DNA of 64,000 nucleotides, taken from assembly GCA_964617825.1 (NCBI GenBank), contig CAZTWL010000004.1:92093-156092 (forward strand). Direction: 5' to 3'. The DNA is from VSJD01 sp964617825 (GTDB lineage Bacteria; Verrucomicrobiota; Kiritimatiellia; JAAZAB01). The notes beneath the pieces are model-generated. The model saw only the letters and a list, made by a program, of their open reading frames with translations. It was not told the origin of the DNA and ran no database searches. A program made the position numbers and the translations under genes. This document shows, in pieces, positions 10,011 to 20,491 of this stretch. Each line of letters starts with the position of its first letter. The first letter of the stretch is position 1.

Positions 10011-11606
10011 ATGTCAGTATTCCGGCGGAAAAAAAACAGCGATCAAAAGCAAATCATTATCAGCGCGGAAAGTCTGCAAACGCGCGTAGCCGTACTCGAA
10101 AGGGGCAAGCTCGAGGATTTCAAGATCGAGCATCCCTCCGAGGAACGGATTGTCGGCAGCATTTTCAAGGGCGTTGTCCAGAACCTGGAGGACGGCTTGC
10201 AAGCCGCCTTCGTGGATATCGGCATGCGCAAGAACGCCTTTATCCATTACTGGGATATGTTTCCGGAGGATGTCTCGCGCCTGGAAGCCATGGAAGGCGT
10301 GGCCTCCCGGTCAATGCCCCGGAGGCGTCAGTTCACCAAGGAGGACATTTCCAAGCACTTCCCGGTAGGCTCGGAAATCTGCGTCCAGGTTTCCAAGGGC
10401 CCGATCAGCACCAAGGGCCCGCGCGTCACGGCCAGCCTGAGTATTCCCAGCCGTTATTTCGTATTGATGCCCGGCAGTAAATTGCGCGGTATTTCGCGCA
10501 AAATCGAGGACGACAAGGAGCGCAAACGCCTGAAAAAAGTGCTCAGCCGCCTTCCAGTACCGGAGGGCTGCGGCCTCATAATCCGCACAGCCGGATCCGG
10601 GGCTGCAAGTACAAGCTTCGTCCGCGACATGCGTTCGCTTCTGGCCACCTGGCAGGATATCCAGAAGGCCTCCAACGAAAAACGCGCCCCCTGCTGTCTG
10701 TACCAGGAACCCGACCTCGTGGAACGAATTGTGCGCGACTCGGTCACGGAGGACCTTGATAGCATTATCATCGATTCCAAGGATGAATACACCCGCATCA
10801 AGGATATCCTGGCTCGCATTTCGCGGCATGTGCACGCCCGGGTCAAGCTTTACGAAGGCGCCCGGCCGATCTTCGAACAATTCGACGTCGCCCGCCAGAT
10901 TGACGAAGCCTTCCGCCGCAAGGTCACGCTGAAATCGGGTGGCTGCCTCATCTTCGATGAAACCGAAGCGCTGATTGCCATCGACGTCAACACGGGACAG
11001 CACAAGGGCACAACCAACCAGGACGACACGATTCTCCAAGTCAACCTGGAAGCGGTGCAGGAAATTGCCCGTCATCTGCGCCTGCGGAATATCGGGGGGC
11101 TGATCGTGCTGGACTTGATCGACATGCGCCATAAAAAACATCGCAATCAGGTCTATTTGGCGCTTAAGGAGGCGCTCCAACGCGACAAGGCGCGCACGAA
11201 CGTCCTGCCGATTTCGTCCATGGGCCTTTTGGAAATGACTCGCCAGCGGGTGGCGGAAAGCATCGAATCCACGCTTTACGTTGACTGTCCCTATTGCCAC
11301 GGGCGCGGAAGCGTTAAATCACCACTCAGCATGAGCGTGGAAATTCAACGCCGGATCATATCCATTTTGCGCAAATACCAGATCGACAAAAAGGAAATAC
11401 CCGAACTGCGCATTACGGTCAATCCGACTATCCTCAAGCGACTGCGTGAGGAAGACGAGGCCCTTTTGATGGATATGCAACAGAAATTCGACGGCCGACT
11501 TAGCTTCCGGGCAAATCCCGCTCAGCATATGGAGGAAGTCTCTATTGTCAATGCCGCTACCAATGAGGAACTGTACGCCAACCTGCCTCACGGCAAAACG
11601 ACCTGA
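10011..11606 (+). CDS. rng: Ribonuclease G/E family endoribonuclease
   Basis: A single-strand RNA endonuclease for rRNA maturation and mRNA decay. The 531 residues fit RNase G and lack the long RNase E scaffold tail. An S1-type RNA-binding segment lies near residues 40-150 (VGSIFKGVVQNLEDGLQAAF). The two catalytic aspartates fall at D325 (in DVNTGQ) and D368 (in LDLIDMRHKKHR), spaced 43 residues as in E. coli RNase E. The zinc-link CPYCHGRG is at 426-433. I chose the ATG with AAAGGA nine bases upstream; another ATG six codons earlier is possible. RNase G beside shape genes is a common arrangement. Confidence 0.93.
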   Translation: MSVFRRKKNSDQKQIIISAESLQTRVAVLERGKLEDFKIEHPSEERIVGSIFKGVVQNLEDGLQAAFVDIGMRKNAFIHYWDMFPEDVSRLEAMEGVASRSMPRRRQFTKEDISKHFPVGSEICVQVSKGPISTKGPRVTASLSIPSRYFVLMPGSKLRGISRKIEDDKERKRLKKVLSRLPVPEGCGLIIRTAGSGAASTSFVRDMRSLLATWQDIQKASNEKRAPCCLYQEPDLVERIVRDSVTEDLDSIIIDSKDEYTRIKDILARISRHVHARVKLYEGARPIFEQFDVARQIDEAFRRKVTLKSGGCLIFDETEALIAIDVNTGQHKGTTNQDDTILQVNLEAVQEIARHLRLRNIGGLIVLDLIDMRHKKHRNQVYLALKEALQRDKARTNVLPISSMGLLEMTRQRVAESIESTLYVDCPYCHGRGSVKSPLSMSVEIQRRIISILRKYQIDKKEIPELRITVNPTILKRLREEDEALLMDMQQKFDGRLSFRANPAQHMEEVSIVNAATNEELYANLPHGKTT

Positions 11607-11731
11607 TTTGTGCTTGGTTTCCCGGGCGAATTCATGCTAAAAACCATGCGGCTTTTGGAAAACGACCGTGCACCGGCTCCAGTTCCCATTTTCAAGATAT
11701 GAACGGCCAAGCCTTTCAGGAAATTAATCTT

Positions 11732-14700
11732 ATGGCAGGCAGATCGATTGTCCGCGCGGGAATCCGGCTTTGTACACTCGGGCTGATTGTCTTGGGCTTG
11801 GCTGTTTTCAGTCCGGCCGCCGAACCGGGAACTCCGGATGAAACACAGTGGCGCTTGACGAGCGACCAGTTGACGGATGCGCCGAGCCTGTTCCTCAAAT
11901 TGCGCGACGCCGACGATCCGCTTTCCGCCTATCTTCAGGATGCCTGCTCGGCGGACACGCGCCGACTTCTTGAAAATTATCAGGCGGGCGCCGAGCCTTC
12001 CGAAGAACTGACCCGGTCCGTATTGGACGATCTCAACCGCATCATCGGCCAGGCCACGCTTTTCGACAAGGATCTTTTTGGCGACATCGCGCTTTCGGCA
12101 CGAACCCAGGCGCTACTGGATCAAAAAGCCGAAGACGTGGATCGGCCCCAGCTCAACCGGCGGTTGTTGGAAGACGCATATTCCAACGATATCGCCCCGG
12201 CATGGATACTGCCCTGTTTCATGACGGACAAGGACCTGCTGGACCCGCGTTCCTTTGCGCTCAGCCTGCAGGCAGGCAAGGACCCTGTATCGCGTTACCT
12301 GCGCGACAGTCTGAAACCCGACGTCCGGCGGCAGGTGATGGAATATACCGGCGCAGCGCCGCCGGCCCCGCCGCTGCTGAATGCCCTGATAGCGGCTATG
12401 AATGCGGCGATCCTCAGCGACACCTTGTATGACAAGGACCGATTCGCCGGCGTATCCCTTGAAAAGAAAACCAAGCAGAGCATCGACCAGAAGCCGGAAG
12501 GCGAAGCCCGATCCACGATGAACCGCCTTCTCCTTGAGGACGCCTATCCGAAATTCATTCGCCGACACGTCCCCTCCCCGATTGAGGTGCAAGCCGACAG
12601 TCTGGAGTATGAGCACGAAAAAAACCTGATGATCGGAACAGGTCATGTGCTTGTTCGTCGAAACAACGAATCGTTGCGCGGCGATCATGCCATCGTCAAC
12701 ATGCAAAGCTACGATGTGCTGGCGGAAGGCAATGTAACCTTTGAACGCGACAGCGATATCTGGGTCGGCAACAAATTGCGCTATAATTTCAAAAGTCAAA
12801 AGGGCGACTTTGGCGGTTTCAACGCCTTTCTCGATCCGTTTTATGCCAAGGCCGATTCATCCCACCGGATCAGCGCCGATGAGTATCTGCTCCAAAACGC
12901 GACGTTGAGCACCTGCGAGGGCGCCCACCCGGAGGCTTATTTTCGCGCCAAGAAAGTATGGATTATACCCGGGCACCATGTCCGCGCCCAGCATGTCGTG
13001 CTCTACCTCAAAGGCATCCCCGTGATGTACAGCCCTTACTGGAACCAGAACATCGGCGATAAGAACTTTATGAGCATCGTGCCCGGCTACAGCAGCCGGA
13101 TGTATGCGTACCTGCTGACGACCTTCAACTACCGCATCAGCCAGCATGTCGAAGCCTCCTCGCACATCGACCTGCGCATGCGACGCGGCGTCGGCTTGGG
13201 CCAGGACATTATGTGGTCCGAAAGCGGCGACGCCAAGGAGCTTTCCACGGAGCGCAATATCGCCCAAAAGGACAACAACTTCTGGCACTATGGGCGAATG
13301 CTTCCGGACGAACAGGAAAAGGAACCGGCCAAAGAAGAGCGCTGGGCCGGCGACCTCATCGCCTATTACACAGAAGATGCCTGGCCCGATGAAGGCGACA
13401 CGCAGGAATATAAGATCGACAGCGAACGTTACCGCTTGCGGCTTTATCATAACCAATCGTTCGACGACCAGAACTACCTGATGTCACAGATCAATTACCT
13501 GAGCGACCCGAAGATCATCGAGCAGTTCTTCCGCGAGGAATACAAAAATACGCCCGAACCCGACAATTACATCGTGCTTGGGCATCGCGCCGAACATTAT
13601 ACCGCCAGCCTGATGGTTGAAAAACGGCTTAACGACTTTTACACCACGGTGGATCGCCTGCCTGAATTGAAACTGGATTTTTCACGCCAGCAAATCGGGA
13701 ATACGCCGCTCTATTATCAGGGTGATACCGAAGCATCTTATCTCGAGAAAAACTGGGAATCGATCCTCACCAACATGCAGGATTACGCCGCCGGGCGCTT
13801 CAACACGGCGCACATGATCTACTATCCGATCAAGATGGTCGGATTCCTGAACGTCATCCCGCGCGCCGGATGGCAAGGCACCTGGTATTCCGCGACGAAG
13901 GAAGACTACACGAACGTGACCACGGTCACGACCATCGGCACCAACAGCCAGCCGGCGACCTCTTCAACGACCAACGTCTTATACCGGGAGATGGGAGCGC
14001 GTTTCCGTTCCCTCCCGCAACTGGGCATGGAAACATCCTTCAAGGCCTTTAAGATCTGGGAAACATATCCAGGCGATGTCATCAACAATGTCCGGCACAT
14101 TGCCGAACCGTACGCCAATTATACTTTGACCCCCGAACCCAATGTAACGGCCGACAACCTCTACCAATTCGACGACATCGATACGCTTGGCAAAGCCAAC
14201 CAAATCCAATTCGGCATGCGCAATAAGATCCAGACCCAGCGCTACAACAGGCAGCAAATGAAGAGCCACTCCGTCTACGACCTGATCAACGCCGATGTAT
14301 GGGTTATCTATCGCCTCGATTCCCAGCCAAACGAGAATATCTTCAGCAACATTTGTTTTGACGTGCGTTCAACTCCCTTCGACTGGCTGGCATTAAAAAT
14401 CGACGGCGCTTACGATCAATATACCAACCAGGTGCAAACGATCAATACGCGCCTGGCGGTAAACGACGGGACGCTCTGGAGATATGCCATCGAGCACCGT
14501 TACAATAACGGCAGCAGCAGCCTGCTCAACAACGAACTCACGCTTTCCCCATTCATCAACTGGGAATACAGCATTTATGCGCGCTACGAATTCGAAGACT
14601 CCACCATGCAGGCTTGGGGCCTGACCGTCCAGCGAACTCTGGAATGCATCGCCTATAAAGTCGGCACCGAATTCGAAGATGACGAATATACCTTCTGGCT

Positions 14701-14752
14701 CCAATTCTGGTTCACTAAGTTCCCGAAAGCACGCATGGATATTGGGTTATAG
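11732..14752 (+). CDS. lptD: LPS-assembly outer-membrane protein LptD with duplicated N-terminal module
   Basis: LptD inserts lipopolysaccharide into the outer leaflet. From the ATG with AGGAA nine bases upstream the product has 1006 residues. It has a signal peptide (about 1-30, ending near SPAA), an unusual extension (about 62-276), an OstA/jellyroll domain starting near PIEVQADSLEY (about 281-380) and a long beta-barrel region with alternating aromatic residues. It ends in a C-terminal segment ...MDIGL rather than a classical terminal phenylalanine. The extension consists of two 93-residue repeats (62-154 and 184-276), both starting DPxSxYLxD and ending in LLEDAY. It follows rng after 125 bases and converges on bioC. 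Confidence 0.88.
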   Translation: MAGRSIVRAGIRLCTLGLIVLGLAVFSPAAEPGTPDETQWRLTSDQLTDAPSLFLKLRDADDPLSAYLQDACSADTRRLLENYQAGAEPSEELTRSVLDDLNRIIGQATLFDKDLFGDIALSARTQALLDQKAEDVDRPQLNRRLLEDAYSNDIAPAWILPCFMTDKDLLDPRSFALSLQAGKDPVSRYLRDSLKPDVRRQVMEYTGAAPPAPPLLNALIAAMNAAILSDTLYDKDRFAGVSLEKKTKQSIDQKPEGEARSTMNRLLLEDAYPKFIRRHVPSPIEVQADSLEYEHEKNLMIGTGHVLVRRNNESLRGDHAIVNMQSYDVLAEGNVTFERDSDIWVGNKLRYNFKSQKGDFGGFNAFLDPFYAKADSSHRISADEYLLQNATLSTCEGAHPEAYFRAKKVWIIPGHHVRAQHVVLYLKGIPVMYSPYWNQNIGDKNFMSIVPGYSSRMYAYLLTTFNYRISQHVEASSHIDLRMRRGVGLGQDIMWSESGDAKELSTERNIAQKDNNFWHYGRMLPDEQEKEPAKEERWAGDLIAYYTEDAWPDEGDTQEYKIDSERYRLRLYHNQSFDDQNYLMSQINYLSDPKIIEQFFREEYKNTPEPDNYIVLGHRAEHYTASLMVEKRLNDFYTTVDRLPELKLDFSRQQIGNTPLYYQGDTEASYLEKNWESILTNMQDYAAGRFNTAHMIYYPIKMVGFLNVIPRAGWQGTWYSATKEDYTNVTTVTTIGTNSQPATSSTTNVLYREMGARFRSLPQLGMETSFKAFKIWETYPGDVINNVRHIAEPYANYTLTPEPNVTADNLYQFDDIDTLGKANQIQFGMRNKIQTQRYNRQQMKSHSVYDLINADVWVIYRLDSQPNENIFSNICFDVRSTPFDWLALKIDGAYDQYTNQVQTINTRLAVNDGTLWRYAIEHRYNNGSSSLLNNELTLSPFINWEYSIYARYEFEDSTMQAWGLTVQRTLECIAYKVGTEFEDDEYTFWLQFWFTKFPKARMDIGL

Positions 14753-14832
14753 CCCATAAATGGTTGACGACGCCTCGCAAACTGCATTTGCCCCGCCGCT
14801 TCCATTATCCGTCGAACATTGTTCGTCAATTA

Positions 14833-15627
14833 TTATTCTTTTCGCGCCCGGAAATAGGCCGCTTTATAACTGGCGTAAACGCCTTTATCCGCACGGTAGT
14901 GCTCTTCATAATCGCGCACAAGCCGGTGAAGGTCGGCGCGATTCAACGGCCGGCTGGACCGGGAGAGCGCCCCGCCGGTCAGGCCCTGTTCATGCAGCCG
15001 GCGCAAAAGGTCGCTTCCTGACGCATATGTCTGCCGCCTGGTTTCCTCGTGTTCTTCCTCGATGCGCATTCGGGCCTGAAGCAGCGCAGTCTTGACGGTC
15101 AAGGTCGTCGGCAAACTGCGGGCCGGCAGTTTATGCGGCGCCACGCGCTGGCGCGCTTCCTGCAATTCGGACAGCGTCCCTTGAACCATGAGGGCAAACA
15201 CCAAACCACCCTGCCCGGCAAGCATGCCGGAAAGAATATCCATGACGCCGGATAACGGATCCATCCAATGCAAGGCCGAACTGCTTACGATCAAGGCATA
15301 CGGCGCTTCCGCACGAAATGTTTTTAAATCGACCGCATGGCAATGCAATCCAGGTGCGCCAGCCAAGCGCATGCGGCATTGCGCCACCATGCCGCCAGAG
15401 ATATCGATGGCGTCAATCCGCGCATGCGGGAACAAACGGCACAGATGCGTGGTCAACAACCCCGTGCCGCAGCCGATCTCAAGAATGCGCTCCGCACCAT
15501 CGTATCCCGCCAGCATAATGCTCAGGCGTTCAGCCACGGCGCGCTGGATTGTCGCGGAAGCATGATAGGTAGCGGACGCGGACGAAAATCGGGCCGCAAG
15601 TGGCAGGTGTTCGCACTTGATCGTCAT
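14833..15627 (-). CDS. bioC: Malonyl-ACP O-methyltransferase BioC
   Basis: A 264-residue SAM-dependent methyltransferase. Its expected job is to methylate malonyl-ACP so it can enter fatty-acid synthesis as the pimelate precursor of biotin. SAM-binding motif I ILEIGCGTGLLT is at 48-59, followed by IDAIDISGGM and the BioC-like SSSALHWMDP. The N-terminal AARFSSASATYHASATIQ matches the BioC pattern of a ring of small residues before the fold. Its ATG overlaps the stop of the upstream hydrolase gene, so it is the last gene of a coupled bioF-bioH-bioC unit. Confidence 0.9.
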   Translation of the reverse strand: MTIKCEHLPLAARFSSASATYHASATIQRAVAERLSIMLAGYDGAERILEIGCGTGLLTTHLCRLFPHARIDAIDISGGMVAQCRMRLAGAPGLHCHAVDLKTFRAEAPYALIVSSSALHWMDPLSGVMDILSGMLAGQGGLVFALMVQGTLSELQEARQRVAPHKLPARSLPTTLTVKTALLQARMRIEEEHEETRRQTYASGSDLLRRLHEQGLTGGALSRSSRPLNRADLHRLVRDYEEHYRADKGVYASYKAAYFRARKE

Positions 15628-16379
15628 GGGCCATCTTCCAGAAAAGCGCGAATATCATCCGCCACAAGCAAGGGCGCATGGATCGGCAAGCCGTGGCCAT
15701 AATCCGCATAAGCACGCCAATTGCTGGCGGGCAAGCGGCGACTCAACCATTCGCCGGCCTGCCAAGGCACAATGCGGTCTTTCTGTCCGTGCAACACGAG
15801 GGTCGGAATCGTTTGTTTGTCAAGGTTATCGCGCAGATCAATATCTTGCAGATAATCGAGTCCCTGCCGCAATTCATCGCGGTCCAGTTGCATAAAAAAC
15901 CGATTCGTTGACAGTTCCGCACTCCCGGGATCAAGCTGTGGCGCATGTACCTGGGCATAATAAGCGGCAAACAGGTCGCCCGGAGCCCGCCGTAATCCAA
16001 GCGCCATGGCGCGCAGAACCGCAATATTGACACCGGCGGGCTCATCTGCTTCCGAGCAAAAACGCGCAGTCCCGCCAATGATTACAAGGCGCTGCAACAA
16101 AGCCGGATCCGCCCGCAAAGTTTCCAGAGCAATAATACCTCCCATGGACCAGCCGATGACGCCAACGCGCCCGCCAAAAGGCATGAGCCGACTGCGCAAT
16201 CCTTGCGCATACCGCGAAAGACCGGAAGCTGGGGGCATGACAACCGCGGACTGGGTTTGCCACAACTCAGCGGTCGAGGTAACCTCTATCGAATACTCAG
16301 CCAAAGTCGCCTGCAAATGCCGCATGGCTTCGCCCGTATGCCCCCAACCGGCAATTAAGATCAGCGGCAACTTCCTCAC
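15624..16379 (-). CDS. bioH: BioH-like pimeloyl-ACP methyl ester esterase
   Basis: A 251-residue alpha/beta hydrolase with oxyanion-loop AGWGHTG near the N-terminus, nucleophile elbow GWSMGG (S78), acid D201 in GQKDRIV and H229 in YGHGLP. In the biotin pathway it would release pimeloyl-ACP from its methyl ester. It starts at a GTG overlapping the bioF stop (GTGA) with GAGGGGG upstream, and ends overlapping the bioC start (ATGA). The tight coupling is the best evidence for BioH. BioH-type esterases are replaced by unrelated ones in many bacteria, so the symbol is a functional guess from context plus fold. Confidence 0.8.
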   Translation of the reverse strand: MRKLPLILIAGWGHTGEAMRHLQATLAEYSIEVTSTAELWQTQSAVVMPPASGLSRYAQGLRSRLMPFGGRVGVIGWSMGGIIALETLRADPALLQRLVIIGGTARFCSEADEPAGVNIAVLRAMALGLRRAPGDLFAAYYAQVHAPQLDPGSAELSTNRFFMQLDRDELRQGLDYLQDIDLRDNLDKQTIPTLVLHGQKDRIVPWQAGEWLSRRLPASNWRAYADYGHGLPIHAPLLVADDIRAFLEDGP

Positions 16380-17548
16380 AGCACCCCCTCTTTTCGCGCC
16401 GTGGCCGCGAGAATTTCCGCCGCATGCTCCAAATCGTCGGGCGTATGATCCAGAGTTATCGAAAGCCGCAAACGTGCCGTGCCCACCGGTACAGTCGGCG
16501 GACGGATGGCTACCGCCAGGACGCCTTGACTCCGTAAGCGGCGAGCAAACGCCACAGTTTTCTGATTATCGCCGATAATTACCGGCACTATCTGACTGAG
16601 GGAACCACCGGTATTGAACCCGGCTGCCTGCAGGCGCTTGCGGAACATATCGGCCTGGCGCAGCAGCATGGCGCCCATACCAGGCTGTTTTTTCAGGACA
16701 TCCAGCGCCCCCAGTACGGCGCCAACGCAGGGAGGAGGCAACCCCGTGCTGAAGATGAACGAACGCGCGCGATTCACCAGCCATCGCTTGAGGGTCTCCG
16801 ACCCGGCTATGAATCCGCCATAGGCACCCAGCGCCTTGCTAAGCGTGCCCATGGCCACGCCTACGCCCGACTGCAGGCGCCATTCGCCAACCAGTCCGCT
16901 CCCGCCGGGCCCCCATATCCCCGTGGCATGCGCCTCATCCACCAGGAGCATGGCGCCATGTTCCTGCGCCACGCGCGCAATCTCGCGCAACGGCGCCAAA
17001 TCGCCATCCATGCTGAACACCGACTCGGTTATAATGAGATCGCGACCGGATCCCGATTTTTGATTCAGAAGATGCGCAAGGTGATCGACATCATTGTGCT
17101 GGAATCGGTGAATCGCGGCTCGGCTGAGGCAGGCGCCATCGAGCAGGCTGGCATGCGCCAACTTGTCGGCCAGAACACGGTCATGCCGATCGACCAGCGC
17201 TGCCACCGTACCGGCATTGGCAAGGTAGCCGCTCCCGAACACCAGCGCTGCCGCATAACCCTTAAATTGCGCCAGGCGGTTTTCCAGTTCCGCGTGACAC
17301 GGCAAAGTGCCGACTACCAGCCGGGAGGCTGTGGCCCCGGCACCCCAGCGCCGCAAGGCGGCTGCGGCAGCCTCCACGACTTGCGGCGCACGCGCAAGCC
17401 CCAAATAATCGTTGCTGGAAAAATTAAGTATACGCCGGCCTTCGGCCATGAATGCGCCGCCGGTATCCGTCCTGACCTGCAATTCACGTTCCAGCCCCTC
17501 AGCGCGCAAACCGGTCAATTCCGACTCCATCCAGGTTTCGTCAATCAT
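16376..17548 (-). CDS. bioF: 8-amino-7-oxononanoate synthase BioF
   Basis: A PLP enzyme that condenses pimeloyl-ACP/CoA with L-alanine. The 390 residues carry the alpha-oxoamine synthase signatures: NDYLGLA near residue 46, DEAHATG (204-210) and the PLP lysine K238 in GTLSKALGAYGG. Motifs near LRLSITLDHT complete the C-terminal domain. It is the first gene of the bioF-bioH-bioC unit. bioA, bioD and bioB are not in the window. KBL, a paralogue, is excluded mainly by the biotin neighbours. Confidence 0.93.
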   Translation of the reverse strand: MIDETWMESELTGLRAEGLERELQVRTDTGGAFMAEGRRILNFSSNDYLGLARAPQVVEAAAAALRRWGAGATASRLVVGTLPCHAELENRLAQFKGYAAALVFGSGYLANAGTVAALVDRHDRVLADKLAHASLLDGACLSRAAIHRFQHNDVDHLAHLLNQKSGSGRDLIITESVFSMDGDLAPLREIARVAQEHGAMLLVDEAHATGIWGPGGSGLVGEWRLQSGVGVAMGTLSKALGAYGGFIAGSETLKRWLVNRARSFIFSTGLPPPCVGAVLGALDVLKKQPGMGAMLLRQADMFRKRLQAAGFNTGGSLSQIVPVIIGDNQKTVAFARRLRSQGVLAVAIRPPTVPVGTARLRLSITLDHTPDDLEHAAEILAATARKEGVL

Positions 17549-17756
17549 AATTCCATCCCGCTATCCATGAATTCCTATCCCCTGCCCCGCTAAATATCAT
17601 CCAACAACGGCATGAATGACGAAGCCGAAGAAACTTTAATCTTCTAAATTCCTGGGAAATAAAACCGACGCAAACAAACCTCTCGATCAGACAGGATTTG
17701 TTTTATTGGAATTGCCTTAATCTTTGAGAGGTAGACGCGCCTGGAATGCGGAGTGA

Positions 17757-18860
17757 TCAAGTCACTTCAATCAGGCGGTATTGGGATTGCCCCACTCCAT
17801 GCTGCTCGAGAGCATGAATTTGCAGGAACGGGTCCTTGCCATGAATCTGTTCAAACAAGTGACGTCCTTTCAGCAACCTCCGATTGCCGACCAGGCTTCC
17901 GGAAATAAAATGCCGCGATTCAATCGCCTTGAGCGTCGCCGTTTCGATGGCCACCATGTCCCGAGAGACCATGACCCCAATATCTGGAACAATGCTGGGC
18001 GTGCTCATGCCCCAGCAGTCGCACAGCATAGAAATGTTCGTCAGCAGGTTGACATGAAGAATTCGCCTGGGATCAAAGGAATCCATAATGGTCTTGGTTG
18101 TCATGGCCATACCTGCCTGGAAACGGAGAGAACCGGCTTGGGCCTCGACTGCCAGTGCCCCGTGAGGACAAGCCATAACGCAGTGGGAACACAACCGGCA
18201 ATCATGCCAGTTGAACGCCACCTTTTTCTTTTTTTTATCCATGCTGATCGCGCCGCTATCGCAGGCCTTGACACAACGGCCGCACAGGCGACAACGGTCT
18301 TTGATCCAGTTAATCCCCCCGCTGAGGCCATGCAGGCGTCCGCGCGTGGCCCGATCCACGCATCCCATGGCAATGTTTTTGCAGGCTCCGCCGTAACTGC
18401 AAACACCGTGCCCCTTGATATGAGAAAAATTGATTATGCAGGGCGCGTCCCAAATGACACCAAAAACGTTGATTTTATCCAGCCCAGGGAAATCCACCTC
18501 TCGCGTTACAATGTGCGAATCATAGGGGCCACCGGCAGAAACGATTGGACAACCCAGCGATTCCGTCGTATAGCCACGTTCGGCCGCTGAGGCAATCGTA
18601 CTGAACAGGCCATCCACAATAAACGGCCGGCCTCCCGCGGCCTTTACCGCCTTGACCACAACATTGACAAACACCGGATGGATCATGCTGTAGCCGAGAT
18701 GGCTGCCCAGATGCATTTTGATTGGAACCCATGCGCCTTGACACAGCCGTGGCAGATCCACCTTGTCGAGAATGCGGCGCAACTTGGCCGGCAGCGTGGC
18801 CTCAGCATCCGCGCGGGCCACATGCGCTGATCCGAAATAAACTTTAGGAATCGATGCCAT
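17757..18860 (-). CDS. DUF362 protein with two [4Fe-4S] ferredoxin motifs
   Basis: A 367-residue protein made of a DUF362 domain that contains a bacterial 2x[4Fe-4S] segment. Cluster ligands are C190-x2-C193-x2-C196-x3-C200 and C221-x2-C224-x2-C227-x3-C231. Before these, GHGVCSYGGACKNIAMG is typical of DUF362. The start MASIPKVYFG is preferred over an upstream TTG; its AGGGAG is about 14 bases away, so it is not decisive. No signal peptide is seen, so it is probably a cytoplasmic electron carrier or redox-linked factor. Its partner is unknown and its neighbours (biotin genes, a glycan locus) do not name one. Confidence 0.85.
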   Translation of the reverse strand: MASIPKVYFGSAHVARADAEATLPAKLRRILDKVDLPRLCQGAWVPIKMHLGSHLGYSMIHPVFVNVVVKAVKAAGGRPFIVDGLFSTIASAAERGYTTESLGCPIVSAGGPYDSHIVTREVDFPGLDKINVFGVIWDAPCIINFSHIKGHGVCSYGGACKNIAMGCVDRATRGRLHGLSGGINWIKDRCRLCGRCVKACDSGAISMDKKKKKVAFNWHDCRLCSHCVMACPHGALAVEAQAGSLRFQAGMAMTTKTIMDSFDPRRILHVNLLTNISMLCDCWGMSTPSIVPDIGVMVSRDMVAIETATLKAIESRHFISGSLVGNRRLLKGRHLFEQIHGKDPFLQIHALEQHGVGQSQYRLIEVT

Positions 18861-19070
18861 ATATTGAATCGATGCTCCCTGGTTGGTGTAATTTAAACAA
18901 TTATTTCGCCCAGGCGCCAACGAGCGTTAGGCCGAGTTGCTAGTGACTAAAAAACCCAAACAAAGCTCTTCCCGTCACGGTTAATATTGCAGGGATTACG
19001 TAACGGCGCAAGCCGAATCTGCCGGGTTGTCAGCGGAAAAATTACTTTATGCATGCGGCCGGCATTAGAT

Positions 19071-20447
19071 CTACCAAAACACCCATGTTTTCACCGCCAA
19101 AGGCGGGATGTTGCCGCTCACTGACGTCGTGCCGAGAACGATTGCAAACCGCTTGAACATGCGTTCAGGATTTGCTGTAATGACGACAATCGTCCCATCG
19201 GGATTCCGGAAAGCAACATGTTCAGGCAACGTTTTACTTGCGAAGCTTGCGAGCCGCAAGGCGCCGCGCTTAACGAACCGCGTCAGCTGGGCCGAAATGT
19301 GATAGCCGCACGTTGTTCGCCATTTATTGGGAAAGAAACGTGGCGCGACAAGCGCCGGCAATGCATCTTCGCTGATCGGAACAAGCGTCTTCTCGCTCCC
19401 GCCGGAATACTGGTGCGGCCCACCGTATTCGTCCTGAATTGTTGTCCAGTGGTTGTGGCTGCGCGCGCCATTTCGAAGCGTGAGGATGATCTGCGCCATC
19501 CCCGCGATCGTATAGAGCGATTGCTCGGTGTGATACATGGGCAGGTTCGGGAATTTCTTTGTCAGCACGCCCATTTCTGAGGGGTTGCCGCCATCGTAGC
19601 CGTGCCAGGCAACCGCGTCGATCACGGCGCGCGCCCGCCTGTCCGACACAAGCGGCAGCACCCATTTCTTTGCATAGCAGAAATTGTGATCGTGCGCCCA
19701 TATCTGCGACTTGATTTTCTGCCGGCTGAATTCATCGCCCATCACGATCAAAAAGTCACGCATCGGCTTCCAGTCCATCCAAAGCGCTTGCGGCGTCCTG
19801 CGGCCATCGTCGCACAGCGGCTCGTTTTGCGGCGACACCGAAAGGATGGGAATACCTGCTTCCGCGTACGCCAGCACACATTTGCACAGGTACTTGGCAT
19901 AAAGGCGGTAGTTGCAGGGCGGTATCGTTCCGTCGGTAATAAGTTTGTCGTTATCCTTGAGCCACGCCGGCGGGCCCCAAACCGATGCAATTATTTTGAG
20001 TTCAGGATTTATGGCCAAGGACTGCCGGATGATCTGCAGATGCCCCCGCCGGATGTCCTTTTGAATGGAAAAATGCGACAGCCGCGCGTCGTCGCGCTTG
20101 CCTTTGGGCATGTCATCATATGTGTAAAAACGCCAATTACGGTCCCAATCGGTGGAACCGAACGAAATACGCATAATGTTCCAGCCAGCTCCGGAAACCG
20201 GATCGAACAGGCTTCGCAAGGCAGCCTCACGGGCAACGCGACTCATGCGCATGAAATGATAGATTGCGGCATCGTTGAACATGCCTCCAAAACCCAGAAT
20301 TGGCTGTTCTTGCCTGGCGACATCAACGGATATTTGCCTAATATCGCGGTCAGTTTCGGAGAGTGGACTTAGGTGGCACTCTTCACGAAACATGATTTTT
20401 GTCAGATCGCGGGTTGTGGTAAAGCATTCCGCTACTTTAAAAGCCAT
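19071..20447 (-). CDS. GH30-type glycoside hydrolase (first of two)
   Basis: A 458-residue retaining glycosidase of the glucosylceramidase/GH30 type. It has GFGGMFND near residue 52, the acid/base E209 in SPQNEP, the nucleophile E308 in MYHTEQS and a beta-rich C-terminal domain ending in VKTWVFW. Family members cleave beta-glucosides, beta-xylosides, beta-1,6-glucans or glucuronoxylan, and the subfamily cannot be fixed here. No signal peptide is visible, so it probably acts in the cytoplasm on imported oligosaccharides. It is the last gene at the left end of the glycan locus, 44 bases after the esterase gene. The other GH30 at 38.7 kb is only distantly similar. Confidence 0.88.
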   Translation of the reverse strand: MAFKVAECFTTTRDLTKIMFREECHLSPLSETDRDIRQISVDVARQEQPILGFGGMFNDAAIYHFMRMSRVAREAALRSLFDPVSGAGWNIMRISFGSTDWDRNWRFYTYDDMPKGKRDDARLSHFSIQKDIRRGHLQIIRQSLAINPELKIIASVWGPPAWLKDNDKLITDGTIPPCNYRLYAKYLCKCVLAYAEAGIPILSVSPQNEPLCDDGRRTPQALWMDWKPMRDFLIVMGDEFSRQKIKSQIWAHDHNFCYAKKWVLPLVSDRRARAVIDAVAWHGYDGGNPSEMGVLTKKFPNLPMYHTEQSLYTIAGMAQIILTLRNGARSHNHWTTIQDEYGGPHQYSGGSEKTLVPISEDALPALVAPRFFPNKWRTTCGYHISAQLTRFVKRGALRLASFASKTLPEHVAFRNPDGTIVVITANPERMFKRFAIVLGTTSVSGNIPPLAVKTWVFW

Positions 20448-20491
20448 ATAAACTTTCTAGTTTGGCAGGAATCATTCTTGTATTTCAACCA